Below, piece by piece: positions 56,756 through 64,000 of a stretch of DNA of 64,000 bases (positions are counted from its first letter, which is position 1; each line of letters opens with the position of its first letter). Below the pieces are notes generated by a model. That model was not told the DNA's origin and searched no databases. It worked only from the letters and a program-made list of their open reading frames with translations. This DNA is from Rhodanobacter glycinis (GTDB taxonomy: Bacteria > Pseudomonadota > Gammaproteobacteria > Xanthomonadales > Rhodanobacteraceae). The DNA is taken from assembly GCF_006438785.1 (NCBI RefSeq), contig NZ_RCZB01000004.1, positions 253,810 to 317,809 of the forward strand. The letters are read 5' to 3'. The position numbers and the translations under genes are program-made.

Positions 56756-56783
56756 GGATCCGGCCGGCCACCGCTTGCGTATC
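56756..56783 (+). promoter_or_regulatory. probable ECF-sigma promoter of tspO
   Basis: GGATCC (56756-56761), 16 bp, CGTATC (56778-56783): same spacing and same -10 as the divergent desaturase promoter. Initiation near 56790 gives a 17-base leader carrying CGGGAG before the tspO ATG at 56807. Confidence 0.6.
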
Positions 56784-56806
56784 CGAGCACATCACCGGGA
56801 GACATC

Positions 56807-57295
56807 ATGTCAGGCACGAAACAGATCATCGGACTGATCGGCTGGCTGCTGCTCAGCTTCGCCGCCGCCGCGATCGGCTCGATCGCCTCGATACAGGCCG
56901 CCGCCTTCTACCAGCAGCTGGCGCAACCTTCCTGGGCGCCACCCTCGTCGGTGTTCGGCCCGGTGTGGTCGCTGCTGTACGCGCTGATGGGCATCGCCGC
57001 CTGGCTGGTCTGGCGCGAAGGCGGCTGGCGCCGCCAGCGCGGCGTGCTCGCGCTGTTCGTGCTCCAGCTGGCGGTCAACGCCCTGTGGAGCTGGCTGTTC
57101 TTCGGCTGGCACCGCGGCGCGCTGGCGTTCGCCGACATCGTGCTGCTGTGGCTGTTGATCGTCGCCACCACGATCGGCTTCTGGCGCGTGCGCCCCCTGG
57201 CCGGTGCGTTGCTGCTTCCGTATCTGGGCTGGGTGAGCTTTGCCGCGGCGCTGAACTACGCCGTGTGGCATCTGAATCCGGGGATTCTTGGCTGA
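56807..57295 (+). CDS. tspO: TspO/MBR-family membrane protein
   Basis: A 162-residue five-helix protein of the TspO (translocator/tryptophan-rich sensory) family. Signature stretches are QPSWAPPSSVFGPVWSLLYALMGIAAWLVW and NALWSWLFFGWHRGALAFADI, with the expected Trp-rich content. In Rhodobacter TspO affects tetrapyrrole levels and oxygen/light responses, and it binds porphyrins, which are singlet-oxygen generators. Here it is divergent from the lipid operon with a matching promoter, so it is probably in the same regulon. GGGAG lies six to seven bases before the ATG. Confidence 0.93.
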   Translation: MSGTKQIIGLIGWLLLSFAAAAIGSIASIQAAAFYQQLAQPSWAPPSSVFGPVWSLLYALMGIAAWLVWREGGWRRQRGVLALFVLQLAVNALWSWLFFGWHRGALAFADIVLLWLLIVATTIGFWRVRPLAGALLLPYLGWVSFAAALNYAVWHLNPGILG

Positions 57296-57405
57296 GTTGC
57301 GACGAGAACGCGGCGGACGCCGGTCGCTGCCGCGTTCCGAACCGAACAGGCGCCCACGACTGGCTCTATGCCAGGCAGCCCGCAGGCTTCAAGATCAGCA
57401 GCCTC

Positions 57406-57957
57406 ATGCAACGAGGCGTTGCCCTGGAGTCAGCCTTGCCCGTCATCCGCCGAGCCGAACCTTCCGACGCGCTACGTCTCGCCGAACTGGCGGAGCTGAC
57501 ATTTCGGCATACCTTCGAAGCGGCCAACACGCCCGAAGACCTGCGCCTTCATTGTGCGACTCATTACAGCGAGGCCATCCAGGCGCGGGAGATCTCGGAT
57601 CCGCAAATGGCAACGCTGGTCGGTGAGCACGATGGCCAACTCGTCGGATTCGCCCAGCTTCGCTGGGGCCGTCCCCCCCACTGCATCAAGGCCGAACGGC
57701 CTGCCGAGATCCAGCGCCTGTATGTCCGCGAGGCGTGGCACGGCAAGGGCGTGGCGCAGGATCTCATGTCCGCATCCATCGCCCTGGCACAAGCTTCCCA
57801 CGCCGATGAGGTTTGGCTCGGCGTGTGGGAACACAATTCACGCGCCATCGCCTTCTACAGGAAGTGGGGTTTCGCCGAAGCGGGCGAGCACGTGTTCCCC
57901 GTGGGAACCGACCCGCAGCGCGACATCATCATGAGTCGAGTGCTTGGCGCCAGATGA
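57406..57957 (+). CDS. GNAT-family N-acetyltransferase
   Basis: A 183-residue acetyltransferase: IRRAEPSDALRLAELAELTFRHTFEAANTPEDL at the start, the acetyl-CoA loop RLYVREAWHGKGVAQDLM (Q/RxxGxG/A) and the C-terminal WLGVWEHNSRAIAFYRKWGFAEAGEHVFPVG, close to the group that includes spermine/spermidine acetyltransferase-like YjhQ/PaiA. The substrate is unknown. The ATG at 57406 is the best available start, though its ribosome site is weak. It follows tspO by 110 bp on the same strand. Confidence 0.85.
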   Translation: MQRGVALESALPVIRRAEPSDALRLAELAELTFRHTFEAANTPEDLRLHCATHYSEAIQAREISDPQMATLVGEHDGQLVGFAQLRWGRPPHCIKAERPAEIQRLYVREAWHGKGVAQDLMSASIALAQASHADEVWLGVWEHNSRAIAFYRKWGFAEAGEHVFPVGTDPQRDIIMSRVLGAR

Positions 57958-58312
57958 TTGAAGGCCCGAAGCGGGGGTCAGTGTCCAATTCTCAAGAAGC
58001 GCACCGTGCCCGAGGGGTTCCATGACAGCCCTTGCAGGCTCTACGGCGACAGCGCAAGGTGCGGCAGGCAGAAACCGCCGCTCATTGCAGCCGGTCGCAG
58101 AAGTCCATCGCAGGCTTTTCGCCAACACCGTGCGCTTGATGCTTTTGCCCCGAGCTTCCGGACCGAGGCTGGTGACCGCGACCCGTGTTAACCGACATCA
58201 GCTCAACCGGGATTGCATTCGGTGAAACAAGAGCTGGGGCCTGAGCATGATCAAAGACAAATCGCATACATAAAGGGGGCCAACATCCATCAAGCCATGC
58301 TGAGGAGTCGTC
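57958..58312. other. gene-poor stretch before cytochrome c gene
   Basis: About 355 bp with no recognisable gene. It begins with GGGGGTCAGTGTCCAATTCT, wording seen near REP-associated transposase repeats in other proteobacteria, so it may be a decayed mobile element. A 67-codon frame at 58022-58225 has no known features. Composition becomes less GC-rich towards 58.3 kb. Confidence 0.4.
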
Positions 58313-58870
58313 ATGCTGAAAGGTATCGTTTGGGGGGTCATACTGGCGTTTACCATTGCCCTGCTCGGGGCATTCTTGCTGGTTCGAAGCGGCTTCATTC
58401 CGGCCAATGCGGACGCAGAACCCGGTTGGCTGGAAACCTGGATGGCCGGCACTTCGCTGGACGCATCATTGCAGCGTGAGGCGCCAAAGGGGCCAAATCC
58501 GGTGGCGCTGAACGATCAGAACCTCCTCGATGGAGTTCATCTGTTCGCGCAAAACTGCGCGGTTTGCCATGGCTCCGCGCAAGGAACAGCATCGCCATCA
58601 CCCATAGCGAAAGGCCTTTATCCGAAGCCGCCACAATTGGCCACTGATGGAGTTGAAGACGATCCGGAAGGGGTTTCCTTCTGGAAAATCAAACACGGTA
58701 TCCGACTGTCCGGCATGCCGTCGTGGAGGTACTCACTGACCGACCAGCAGATCTGGACACTTGCACTGTTCCTGAAGCACATGGACAAGCTTCCACCTGC
58801 AGTTCGGAAGTCCTGGCTAGAAGTGCGGAATTGGCCGGCCCCAGCAGCTACCCAGATGGCTCCGAACTAG
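58313..58870 (+). CDS. membrane-anchored monohaem cytochrome c
   Basis: A 185-residue class I cytochrome c with one N-terminal helix (IVWGVILAFTIALLGAFLLV) that anchors it or serves as signal. Haem-binding CAVCH is at residues 82-86, and Met135 in SGMPSW is the likely distal ligand. The phrase ISFWKIKHGIRLSGMPSW-like region (here VSFWKIKHGI) is typical of periplasmic electron carriers fused to or working with oxidases and dehydrogenases. GGAG precedes the ATG. No partner enzyme gene is adjacent, which makes it an orphan. Confidence 0.9.
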   Translation: MLKGIVWGVILAFTIALLGAFLLVRSGFIPANADAEPGWLETWMAGTSLDASLQREAPKGPNPVALNDQNLLDGVHLFAQNCAVCHGSAQGTASPSPIAKGLYPKPPQLATDGVEDDPEGVSFWKIKHGIRLSGMPSWRYSLTDQQIWTLALFLKHMDKLPPAVRKSWLEVRNWPAPAATQMAPN

Positions 58871-59202
58871 TCGATTCGACGCCTGATGCCTTCTGGCATG
58901 GATCGGCCGCTACAGCACTAGCCTGCGTCTTAAGCGCGGCCATGTTGTGCCGCTACCGTGGCTCATCTGGCGTGACGATCTATCGTGCGTATTCCAGTTT
59001 GGTTGGCACTCGATGGTCTCGTCCCTGTGCAATCAGCGGAGGGCCGATGTCGACCCATTCCAACCGGTCGTACTCAGTAGCCAGCGGTAACGGTTGGCTG
59101 AGGTGAACGACCGACTGTTGCCATACGCCACCACTGCACGGATGCTGCTTGCCAAGCGGACAGCATTGCCGCCGGGCACAAATACCATCTGGACTGACGC
59201 CC
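58871..59202. other. intergenic stretch, nothing recognised
   Basis: About 330 bp of mixed composition, less GC-rich than the window as a whole. No supported gene, RNA or clear promoter for the diguanylate cyclase that follows. Confidence 0.4.
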
Positions 59203-60159
59203 ATGAGTAGCGCTCGCCATGAATTGACATGTCTGTCTGAGCGGGGGTCGCTTCTGATCCGTATTTTCGACAAGCTGCCGGGCCTGGTCGCCTATTGGGA
59301 CACCGAACAGCGGTGCAGGTTTGCGAACGCCGACTATGAACGGTGGTTCGGCATCAAGCCAGAAAAGTTGATCGGAATGACTCTGAGCGAGGTGCTCGGG
59401 CCTATTTACCAAATGAATCTCCCCCACATACTGGCGGCACTGCAGGGAGAGGAGCAATTGTTTGATCGTGAGATCCCCGACCCGCAGGGTGGGCCTCCCA
59501 GGTACAGCCAAGCGCACTACATACCCGACGTGCTCAACGGCGTCGTACAAGGGTTTGTCGTTATGGTCTCCGACATAAGCAGCCGAAGGAAGCTTGAGCT
59601 TCAGCTCCGCGAGGCGCAGGAGCGAGCAAACACCATGGCTATGCATGACTCTCTCACAGGGCTACCCAATCGCGCTCTCCTCGAAGATCGTCTACAGGGG
59701 GTCATCGAGACTTCGAAGCGGCTCTCCAGTCGATGTGCTGTTCTCTTTCTCGATCTCGATGGATTCAAGAACGTCAACGATGTTCTTGGCCATGGGGCGG
59801 GAGACACCGTGCTCCGTGAGGTGGCGAGGCGCCTGGTCAACGAGCTGAGACAGGTAGATACCGTGGCTCGATTGGGTGGAGACGAGTTTCTTATCCTGTT
59901 GCCTGAGGTCAATGGCCGAGATCAAGCAAGCGTCGTTGCCAGCAATTTGCTTGCGATGATGCAGCGAGAGCCATTCGAGGTGGAAAATCAGTCGTTCATA
60001 CTGTCCTTCAGCATTGGCATTGCTTTTTGTCCCGATGATGGCGTGGCGGTGCATGAACTGCTTGGGCATGCAGACAGTGCCTTATACACAGCAAAACGCG
60101 CCGGCAGGAGCCAATTTGCATTTTTCACACCCGAAGCGAGTGGTTCCGAGACCCCATAG
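59203..60159 (+). CDS. PAS-GGDEF diguanylate cyclase
   Basis: A 318-residue cytosolic c-di-GMP synthase. A PAS domain fills residues 20-125 (LVAYWDTEQRCRFANADYERWFG), then a GGDEF domain with LTGLPNR, LFLDLDGFKNVND and the intact catalytic GGDEF (225-229). The inhibitory I-site RxxD is present as RQVD (216-219), five residues before GGDEF, so product feedback is likely. There is no membrane segment, so the PAS probably senses an internal ligand or redox state. ATG 59203 is preferred over the in-frame ATG at 59149. Codon use is less GC-biased than in neighbouring operons, in line with recent acquisition of this segment. Confidence 0.9.
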   Translation: MSSARHELTCLSERGSLLIRIFDKLPGLVAYWDTEQRCRFANADYERWFGIKPEKLIGMTLSEVLGPIYQMNLPHILAALQGEEQLFDREIPDPQGGPPRYSQAHYIPDVLNGVVQGFVVMVSDISSRRKLELQLREAQERANTMAMHDSLTGLPNRALLEDRLQGVIETSKRLSSRCAVLFLDLDGFKNVNDVLGHGAGDTVLREVARRLVNELRQVDTVARLGGDEFLILLPEVNGRDQASVVASNLLAMMQREPFEVENQSFILSFSIGIAFCPDDGVAVHELLGHADSALYTAKRAGRSQFAFFTPEASGSETP

Positions 60160-60485
60160 TCGCCTGCCAACGACGCGGCCCGTGTCGCGTGTCCATAGCG
60201 ACACCGCAAAAATCTTCGAACCACTCAACCGCAACGTTGACCGTCCGTTCCTGGCTGGAAGTCGACGATCGGTAGCCAAGGGTTCGGCGGCAAGGTCAAC
60301 GAACCCACCCCGCAAGCTCGCGTGGTGCACCGGCGGAGCCCGCACCGGGCGCGGCGGATCGGCCCGGACGGCCGCGCTCGAAGTGGCGAGCCCGCGATGC
60401 AGATGCATCAACTGCATCGGCGCACCCGCTGAGGCCACACGCGCAAGATCCACTCCCGTTCTCGCCAAAAGGCGTGCGCGCGCGA

Positions 60486-60785
60486 GGGTAGAAGCCTCGT
60501 GCGCAACCGGAAAACCCTCGCCGGCAACCGAAAAACTTCCGGGCGCAAGGGTAAGACCCTCGCACCGCGAACCTGCCGACCTCCGTGTGCAACCCGAAGA
60601 CCTTCGCGCGTGGTGCCGCGGACTTCGCCATGCCGAGGTTCCAACCCTTGCGCGCAAGGGTTTTACGGTTGCGCACGGAGCTGGGGAGCCTTGCACCCGG
60701 GAGTTTTTCGGTTGCGCGCAAGGGTCGGGATCTCCGCGCTTCGGAGTTTCTCGGTTACGCGCAAGGTCGCAACCTTTGCGAACGG
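60486..60785. repeat. cluster of short repeats in two opposed orientations
   Basis: At least six copies of a unit like GCGCAACCGNAAAACYC: three forward (near 60501, 60533, 60587) and three reversed (near 60660, 60703, 60750), arranged around a perfect 20-bp palindrome AACCCTTGCGCGCAAGGGTT (60643-60662). The left segment CGGCAACCGAAAAACTTCC (from 60532) is matched by the reverse complement of GGGAGTTTTTCGGTTGCG (to about 60717). No frame through it looks like a protein. Origin unknown. Confidence 0.7.
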
Positions 60786-60994
60786 AGCTATTGCGGCGGT
60801 GCATGGAAGTCAGGTGGAAGGACTGGGACGTTCGGAGTCTTGAAATGTCCGACCGGTTCGGGGATCTCATGCTCCTGGCTCTTCAGCTCTTGCCACCGCC
60901 ATGCGGTGGCGCACCGAGTGCGCGCCAGGATGGCGCGCTGCTCTGCCCGGGGCCCCTGTGCGGCGGTGAGTCGGGGACGACAGGCCGCGCAGCG

Positions 60995-61158
60995 GGAGTC
61001 GACAGGGATGTCGACTCCTTTTCGCACGGGCACGATGCCCGTTCGAAAAGCCCGGCCCCGGCTCACGTACTTGCCGGGCAGGGATGCCCGGCAAGCGCCA
61101 AGCGGGGTGGCCTTCTCTGTTGGTTACTTATCTCTTGGCCACGCAAGAGATAAGTAAC
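60995..61158. repeat. block of extragenic hairpins
   Basis: Four hairpins in 164 bp: GGAGTCGACA-GGGA-TGTCGACTCC (60995-61018); TTTTCGCACGGGCA with TGCCCGTTCGAAAA (61019-61049, one mismatch); TTGCCGGGCA-GGGA-TGCCCGGCAA (61071-61094); and a perfect 14-bp stem GTTACTTATCTCTT with AAGAGATAAGTAAC (61123-61158, loop GGCCACGC). The repeated GGGA loops and the GTTACTT...AAGTAAC hairpin are of a type widespread between genes in Xanthomonadales. The element is non-coding and lies downstream of the convergent photolyase gene. Confidence 0.8.
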
Positions 61159-61316
61159 TCGGGTCGCGAAGCGGCACGAAACGCTCTTGATTCATACCCC
61201 AGTCGGACAACCAGCGCATGGTCGGCAGCGCGCACGAAATGGACGGCCAAATGCGCTGGGCCCCGGCGTCCGCCGCGGTGACGAGAGGAAGTTGGGGCGT
61301 CGCCGCCAACACAAAC

Positions 61317-62729
61317 TCAGCGCGCCAGCGCCCCATAAGCCTCCAACGCCCGCTGCCGCGACTCCCCCAACTCCACCATCGCCGCCGGATACCCACTGCG
61401 CCTGAGCAGACCAGCATCCCTCCACGGCTCATGCAGCAACCCCAACGGCGCCTCCGCCAGCTCCGGCAACCATCGCCGCAGATAGACGCCATCCGGATCG
61501 AAGCGCTTCGCCTGCGTCACCGGATTGAACACGCGGAAGTAGGGCGCGGCATCGGCGCCGCAGCCGGCCACCCACTGCCAGCCCAGCGTGTTGTTGGCCA
61601 GATCGGCATCGACCAGGGTGTCCCAGAACCAGCGCGCACCGTGCTGCCAGTGCCGGCGCAGGTTCTTGGTCAGGAAGCTGCCCACGATCATGCGCACGCG
61701 GTTGTGCATCCAGCCGGTGTGCCACAGCTCGCGCATGCCGGCGTCGACCAGCGGGATGCCGGTGCGGCCGCGCTGCCAGCGTTCCAGCAAGGCCTGATCC
61801 GCCGGCGCCCACGGGAAATCGTCGAAGCGCGGATTGAAGTTGTCGGTCGGCGTGCGCGGAAAGTGATACAGCAGGTGATGGGCGAATTCGCGCCAGCCCA
61901 GTTCGCGCAGATAGGGCTCGATGTCGGGGCGGCGTTTCGCGTCGATGGAGCGGGCGCGACGATCGAGTTCGGCATGGATCTGCCGCGGCGAAATCTCGCC
62001 GAAATGCAGGTGCGGCGACAGCCGCGAGGTGCCGTGGCGCGCGGGCAGGTCGCGTGCGTGCGCGTAGTCGCCGATGGCATCGTCGGCGAAGATCTCCAGC
62101 AACTCTTGCGCGCCGGCTTCGCCCGGTCGCCAGCTGACGGCCAGGCCATCGGCCCAGGCGATGCGCGGCAGCAGCTCGAGCGCCGCCAGCGGCAGGCTGC
62201 CGGGCAACTCGCGCCAGCCCGGCACGCGTGGCGCGGGCAGCGGTCCGGTCGCCTGCAGTTGCGGGCGCAGGTTTCGCCAGTACGGCGTGAACACCTTGTA
62301 CGGCTGTCCCTGCTGGGTGGCGATCTGCCACGGCTCGCACCACAGCGCGGCGTTGTGGCTGTGCACCGCGATGCCGTCGCCCTGCAGCGCGCTCTTGATG
62401 TGTTTGTCGCGGGCGATCGTGGCGGGTTCGTACAGGCGGTTCCAGTACACCGCGCTGGCGCCGCTGCTTGTGATCAACGCGCGCAGGATTTCCAGCGGCT
62501 CGCCGCGGCGCAGGTGCAGGCCGGCGCCCGCGTCACGCAGGCTTTTCCCGAGGGCGGCCAGCGAGTGGTGCAGCCACCAGCGACTGGCGGCGCCGTCCGG
62601 CCACGGGCCATCGTCGTCGCGGTGGATGAACACCGGCAGCACCTGTGCGTGGGCGGCACAGGCCGCGCTCCACGCGGGGTTGTCGGCCAGGCGCAGGTCG
62701 CGCCGGAACAGCACCAGCGCCGTGCTCAT
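61317..62729 (-). CDS. phr: deoxyribodipyrimidine photolyase (class I CPD)
   Basis: A 470-residue light-driven DNA repair enzyme. The N-terminal antenna domain starts TALVLFRRDLRLADNPAW; the FAD domain has HGTSRLSPHLHFGEISPRQI, the HNRVRMIVGSFLTKNL stretch, WQWVAGCGADAAPYFRVFNPVTQAKRFDPDG and the Trp residues of the electron chain. It is co-directional with the ChrR and ECF sigma genes, its start lying 35 bp after the chrR stop. This triple is the core of the RpoE-ChrR singlet-oxygen locus in Rhodobacter. ATG 62735 is an equally possible start. Confidence 0.93.
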   Translation of the reverse strand: MSTALVLFRRDLRLADNPAWSAACAAHAQVLPVFIHRDDDGPWPDGAASRWWLHHSLAALGKSLRDAGAGLHLRRGEPLEILRALITSSGASAVYWNRLYEPATIARDKHIKSALQGDGIAVHSHNAALWCEPWQIATQQGQPYKVFTPYWRNLRPQLQATGPLPAPRVPGWRELPGSLPLAALELLPRIAWADGLAVSWRPGEAGAQELLEIFADDAIGDYAHARDLPARHGTSRLSPHLHFGEISPRQIHAELDRRARSIDAKRRPDIEPYLRELGWREFAHHLLYHFPRTPTDNFNPRFDDFPWAPADQALLERWQRGRTGIPLVDAGMRELWHTGWMHNRVRMIVGSFLTKNLRRHWQHGARWFWDTLVDADLANNTLGWQWVAGCGADAAPYFRVFNPVTQAKRFDPDGVYLRRWLPELAEAPLGLLHEPWRDAGLLRRSGYPAAMVELGESRQRALEAYGALAR

Positions 62730-62763
62730 CGCCATGCGCCCCGTCGGCACCGCACGCGCACGC

Positions 62764-63426
62764 TCAAAAACCGAACAGCGGCTGCAGCGTGCGGGCGACC
62801 CAGCCGGAGAACACCAGCGGCGCATCGGTGGCCGCCACGCAGATGCACGGCACGCCCGGCGACGTCACCGGCTGGTGATTGGTCTCGCCATCCAGATCGG
62901 CCACGTCGCCGGGGCCGAAATGGCCGAGCATGTCGTCGTAGGCACCGTCGAGGATCATGGTCAGCTCGTTGCCGCCATGACTGTGCAGCGGCAACTTGCT
63001 ACCCGGTGCGATGCGCAGCAGCATCAGGTCGCCGCCGCCGATGCCGCTGGCCAGGATGCGCTGCACGCCCGGCGCCACGCGGCGCCAGCGCAACGCGCGC
63101 ATGGAGTTGCCGAACCACGGATGCAGCGCACTGGGCAGCCGATCGGGGTCGTGTTCTTCCACGATGTCGGCCGGCGGCGCTGGCGGCTCGACCGCCGGCT
63201 CGGCATCCAGCAAGACCAGCATGGCGGCGCGCGCATCCTCGGCCGGCGTGTCGACGCGTTGCTGCTGCAGCAGCACGCCGCCGATCTGGTCGGCGTCGAG
63301 CAGGCGCGTGCGGCATGCGGCGCAGCGCTCCAGGTGCACCGAAGCAACCACCGCCAGCGCCGCCGGCAGCGCGCCGGCGGAATAGCTGAGCACGGTGGCA
63401 TCGTCGAGATGATGGTTTGGCGTCAT
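62764..63426 (-). CDS. chrR: ChrR-type zinc anti-sigma factor with cupin domain
   Basis: A 220-residue anti-sigma factor. The N-terminal zinc-binding domain has His6, His31, Cys35 and Cys38 (HLERCAAC), exactly the positions known as zinc ligands in Rhodobacter sphaeroides ChrR. The C-terminal cupin has His148, His150, Glu154 and His184, with the same spacing as the second zinc site there (141, 143, 147, 177, from memory). It should hold the ECF sigma factor inactive until singlet oxygen or organic peroxide triggers release. Its ATG overlaps the sigma stop by four bases. Confidence 0.93.
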   Translation of the reverse strand: MTPNHHLDDATVLSYSAGALPAALAVVASVHLERCAACRTRLLDADQIGGVLLQQQRVDTPAEDARAAMLVLLDAEPAVEPPAPPADIVEEHDPDRLPSALHPWFGNSMRALRWRRVAPGVQRILASGIGGGDLMLLRIAPGSKLPLHSHGGNELTMILDGAYDDMLGHFGPGDVADLDGETNHQPVTSPGVPCICVAATDAPLVFSGWVARTLQPLFGF

Positions 63427-63989
63427 CGCGGCGCCCTCATGCTGACCTGCAGCTTCGCGAAGGCGCGCCGCAGCGAGGATTTGACCGAGCCCAGCGGCAT
63501 TTGCAGCTCAGCGGAGATCTCGCTGTGGCTTTTGCTTTCGAGGTAACACATGCGTACCAGCTTGGCCTGTACGGGGGGAAGGCGATCGATCGCCTGTTTC
63601 AGGATGTCCTGGTCGAAGGACGATTCCGGTTGTGAGTCGAGCCGCGCGGACTCGACATGATCGATCCGGTCCAGTCCTTCCTGGATCGGCAACCAGTGCG
63701 GCTGGCGCCGCACGTGGTCGATGTACAGATTGCGCGCCACGCGGTACAGCCAAGTGGCGAGGCTGGCGCGCGCCGGATCGAACATGGCAGCCTTGCGCCA
63801 TAGCGTCAGCAGCGCCTCCTGCACCAGCTCGTCGGCCATCGACTCGGGCACGCCGAGATTGCGCAGGTAACGCTGCAGGCGCGGCGCGAAATGGTCGTAG
63901 ATGCGCATGAAGCTGGCGCGGTCGCGCTGCGCCGACACGGCCGACATCTGGATCGACCAGTACTGCGCATCGGGGGCGGCGTTGCTCAC
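63423..63989 (-). CDS. rpoE: ECF sigma factor (RpoE/ECF11-like), partner of ChrR
   Basis: A 188-residue group 4 sigma factor: region 2 (FMRIYDHFAPRLQRYLRNLGVPESMADELVQEALLTLWRKAAMFDPARASLATWLYRVARNLYIDHVRR) and region 4 (IDRLPPVQAKLVRMCYLESKSHSEISAELQMPLGSVKSSLRRAFAKL). The pairing with ChrR and photolyase identifies it as the singlet-oxygen-type sigma factor. The GTG at 63989 gives the full N-terminus but lacks a ribosome site; ATG 63947 or a start beyond the window are possible. Its own promoter lies outside the window. The likely local regulon is its own operon, tspO and the lipid operon. Confidence 0.9.
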   Translation of the reverse strand: MSNAAPDAQYWSIQMSAVSAQRDRASFMRIYDHFAPRLQRYLRNLGVPESMADELVQEALLTLWRKAAMFDPARASLATWLYRVARNLYIDHVRRQPHWLPIQEGLDRIDHVESARLDSQPESSFDQDILKQAIDRLPPVQAKLVRMCYLESKSHSEISAELQMPLGSVKSSLRRAFAKLQVSMRAPR

Positions 63990-64000
63990 GGGAGGGGCCA

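Larger units (their letters stand above)
60160..61316. other. 1.15-kb non-coding region between ggdef and photolyase genes
   Basis: No credible gene. Long frames here (for example 60014-61153) are Arg/Ala-rich translations of repeats. The region holds the opposed-repeat cluster and the hairpin block described separately. Another repeat-like patch, near 61240-61290 (GGGCCCCGGCGTCCGCCGCGG), looks like the common extragenic element of this order. It marks a junction between the lower-GC segment and the photolyase/sigma-factor operon. Confidence 0.6.

Noticed and set aside
60486..60785. CRISPR array
   Set aside because: Units are imperfect, unevenly spaced and in both orientations; no cas genes.
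60014..61153. 379-codon frame across the repeats downstream of the diguanylate cyclase
   Set aside because: Begins inside the cyclase gene in another frame and is a translation of short repeats and hairpins.

Overview
The window is GC-rich, densely coded DNA. It most resembles a gammaproteobacterium of the order Xanthomonadales, probably Rhodanobacteraceae (Rhodanobacter/Dyella/Luteibacter-like). The clues are two TonB-dependent receptors, a LacI-controlled N-acetylglucosamine locus of xanthomonad type, short palindromic GGGAGCGACTTCAGTCGCGA-type repeats and xanthomonad-type extragenic hairpins. The genus assignment is inference from gene content, not from a marker gene. I saw no rRNA, tRNA or CRISPR.

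Layout. 1-4.3 kb: a MarR-led EmrCAB-type multidrug efflux operon (minus strand; emrB runs off the left edge). 4.4-7.7 kb: a small unknown gene divergent from an XRE/MmyB-type regulator, then an ETHE1-like metallo-hydrolase and an EamA-type permease. 7.9-8.7 kb: two small genes, each followed by an integron attC site, with no integrase in view (a cluster of attC sites lacking integrase). 9-18.2 kb: GlcNAc/chitin-oligomer use, with a LacI-family regulator, NagP-like permease, glucokinase-family NagK, TonB receptor and GH20 hexosaminidase; two matching operators lie over the divergent nagP and nagK promoters. 18.3-23 kb: a frameshifted small membrane gene and an Lhr-family helicase carrying an in-frame repeat insertion. 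23.1-34 kb: a second TonB receptor, a monoacylglycerol-lipase-like hydrolase, and the alpha-2-macroglobulin/PBP1C pair.

34-42.9 kb: a three-gene RND efflux operon, a beta-propeller protein and a QseBC/PmrAB-like two-component system. The efflux promoter and the two-component promoter carry the same CTTAAG-N5-type box, so the system probably drives both. 43.2-49.2 kb: the Mrp (Mnh) cation/proton antiporter operon, with A and B fused.

49.2-64 kb holds the most interesting system. An eight-gene minus-strand lipid-modification operon (desaturase, FAD amine-oxidase-like protein, DUF1365, CFA synthase, DUF2878, DUF1295, a second CFA-like methyltransferase, lipocalin) lies back to back with tspO. 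A photolyase sits with an ECF sigma factor and its ChrR anti-sigma at the right edge. ChrR keeps all the zinc ligands known from Rhodobacter sphaeroides. The desaturase and tspO promoters share a -35 ATCC / 16 bp / -10 CGTATC architecture. Together this looks like a photooxidative (singlet-oxygen) stress regulon that remodels membrane lipids. Between its two parts lies a lower-GC, gene-poor stretch with a GNAT acetyltransferase, a cytochrome c, a PAS-GGDEF diguanylate cyclase, an unusual cluster of inverted short repeats (60.49-60.78 kb) and a block of extragenic hairpins (60.99-61.16 kb).
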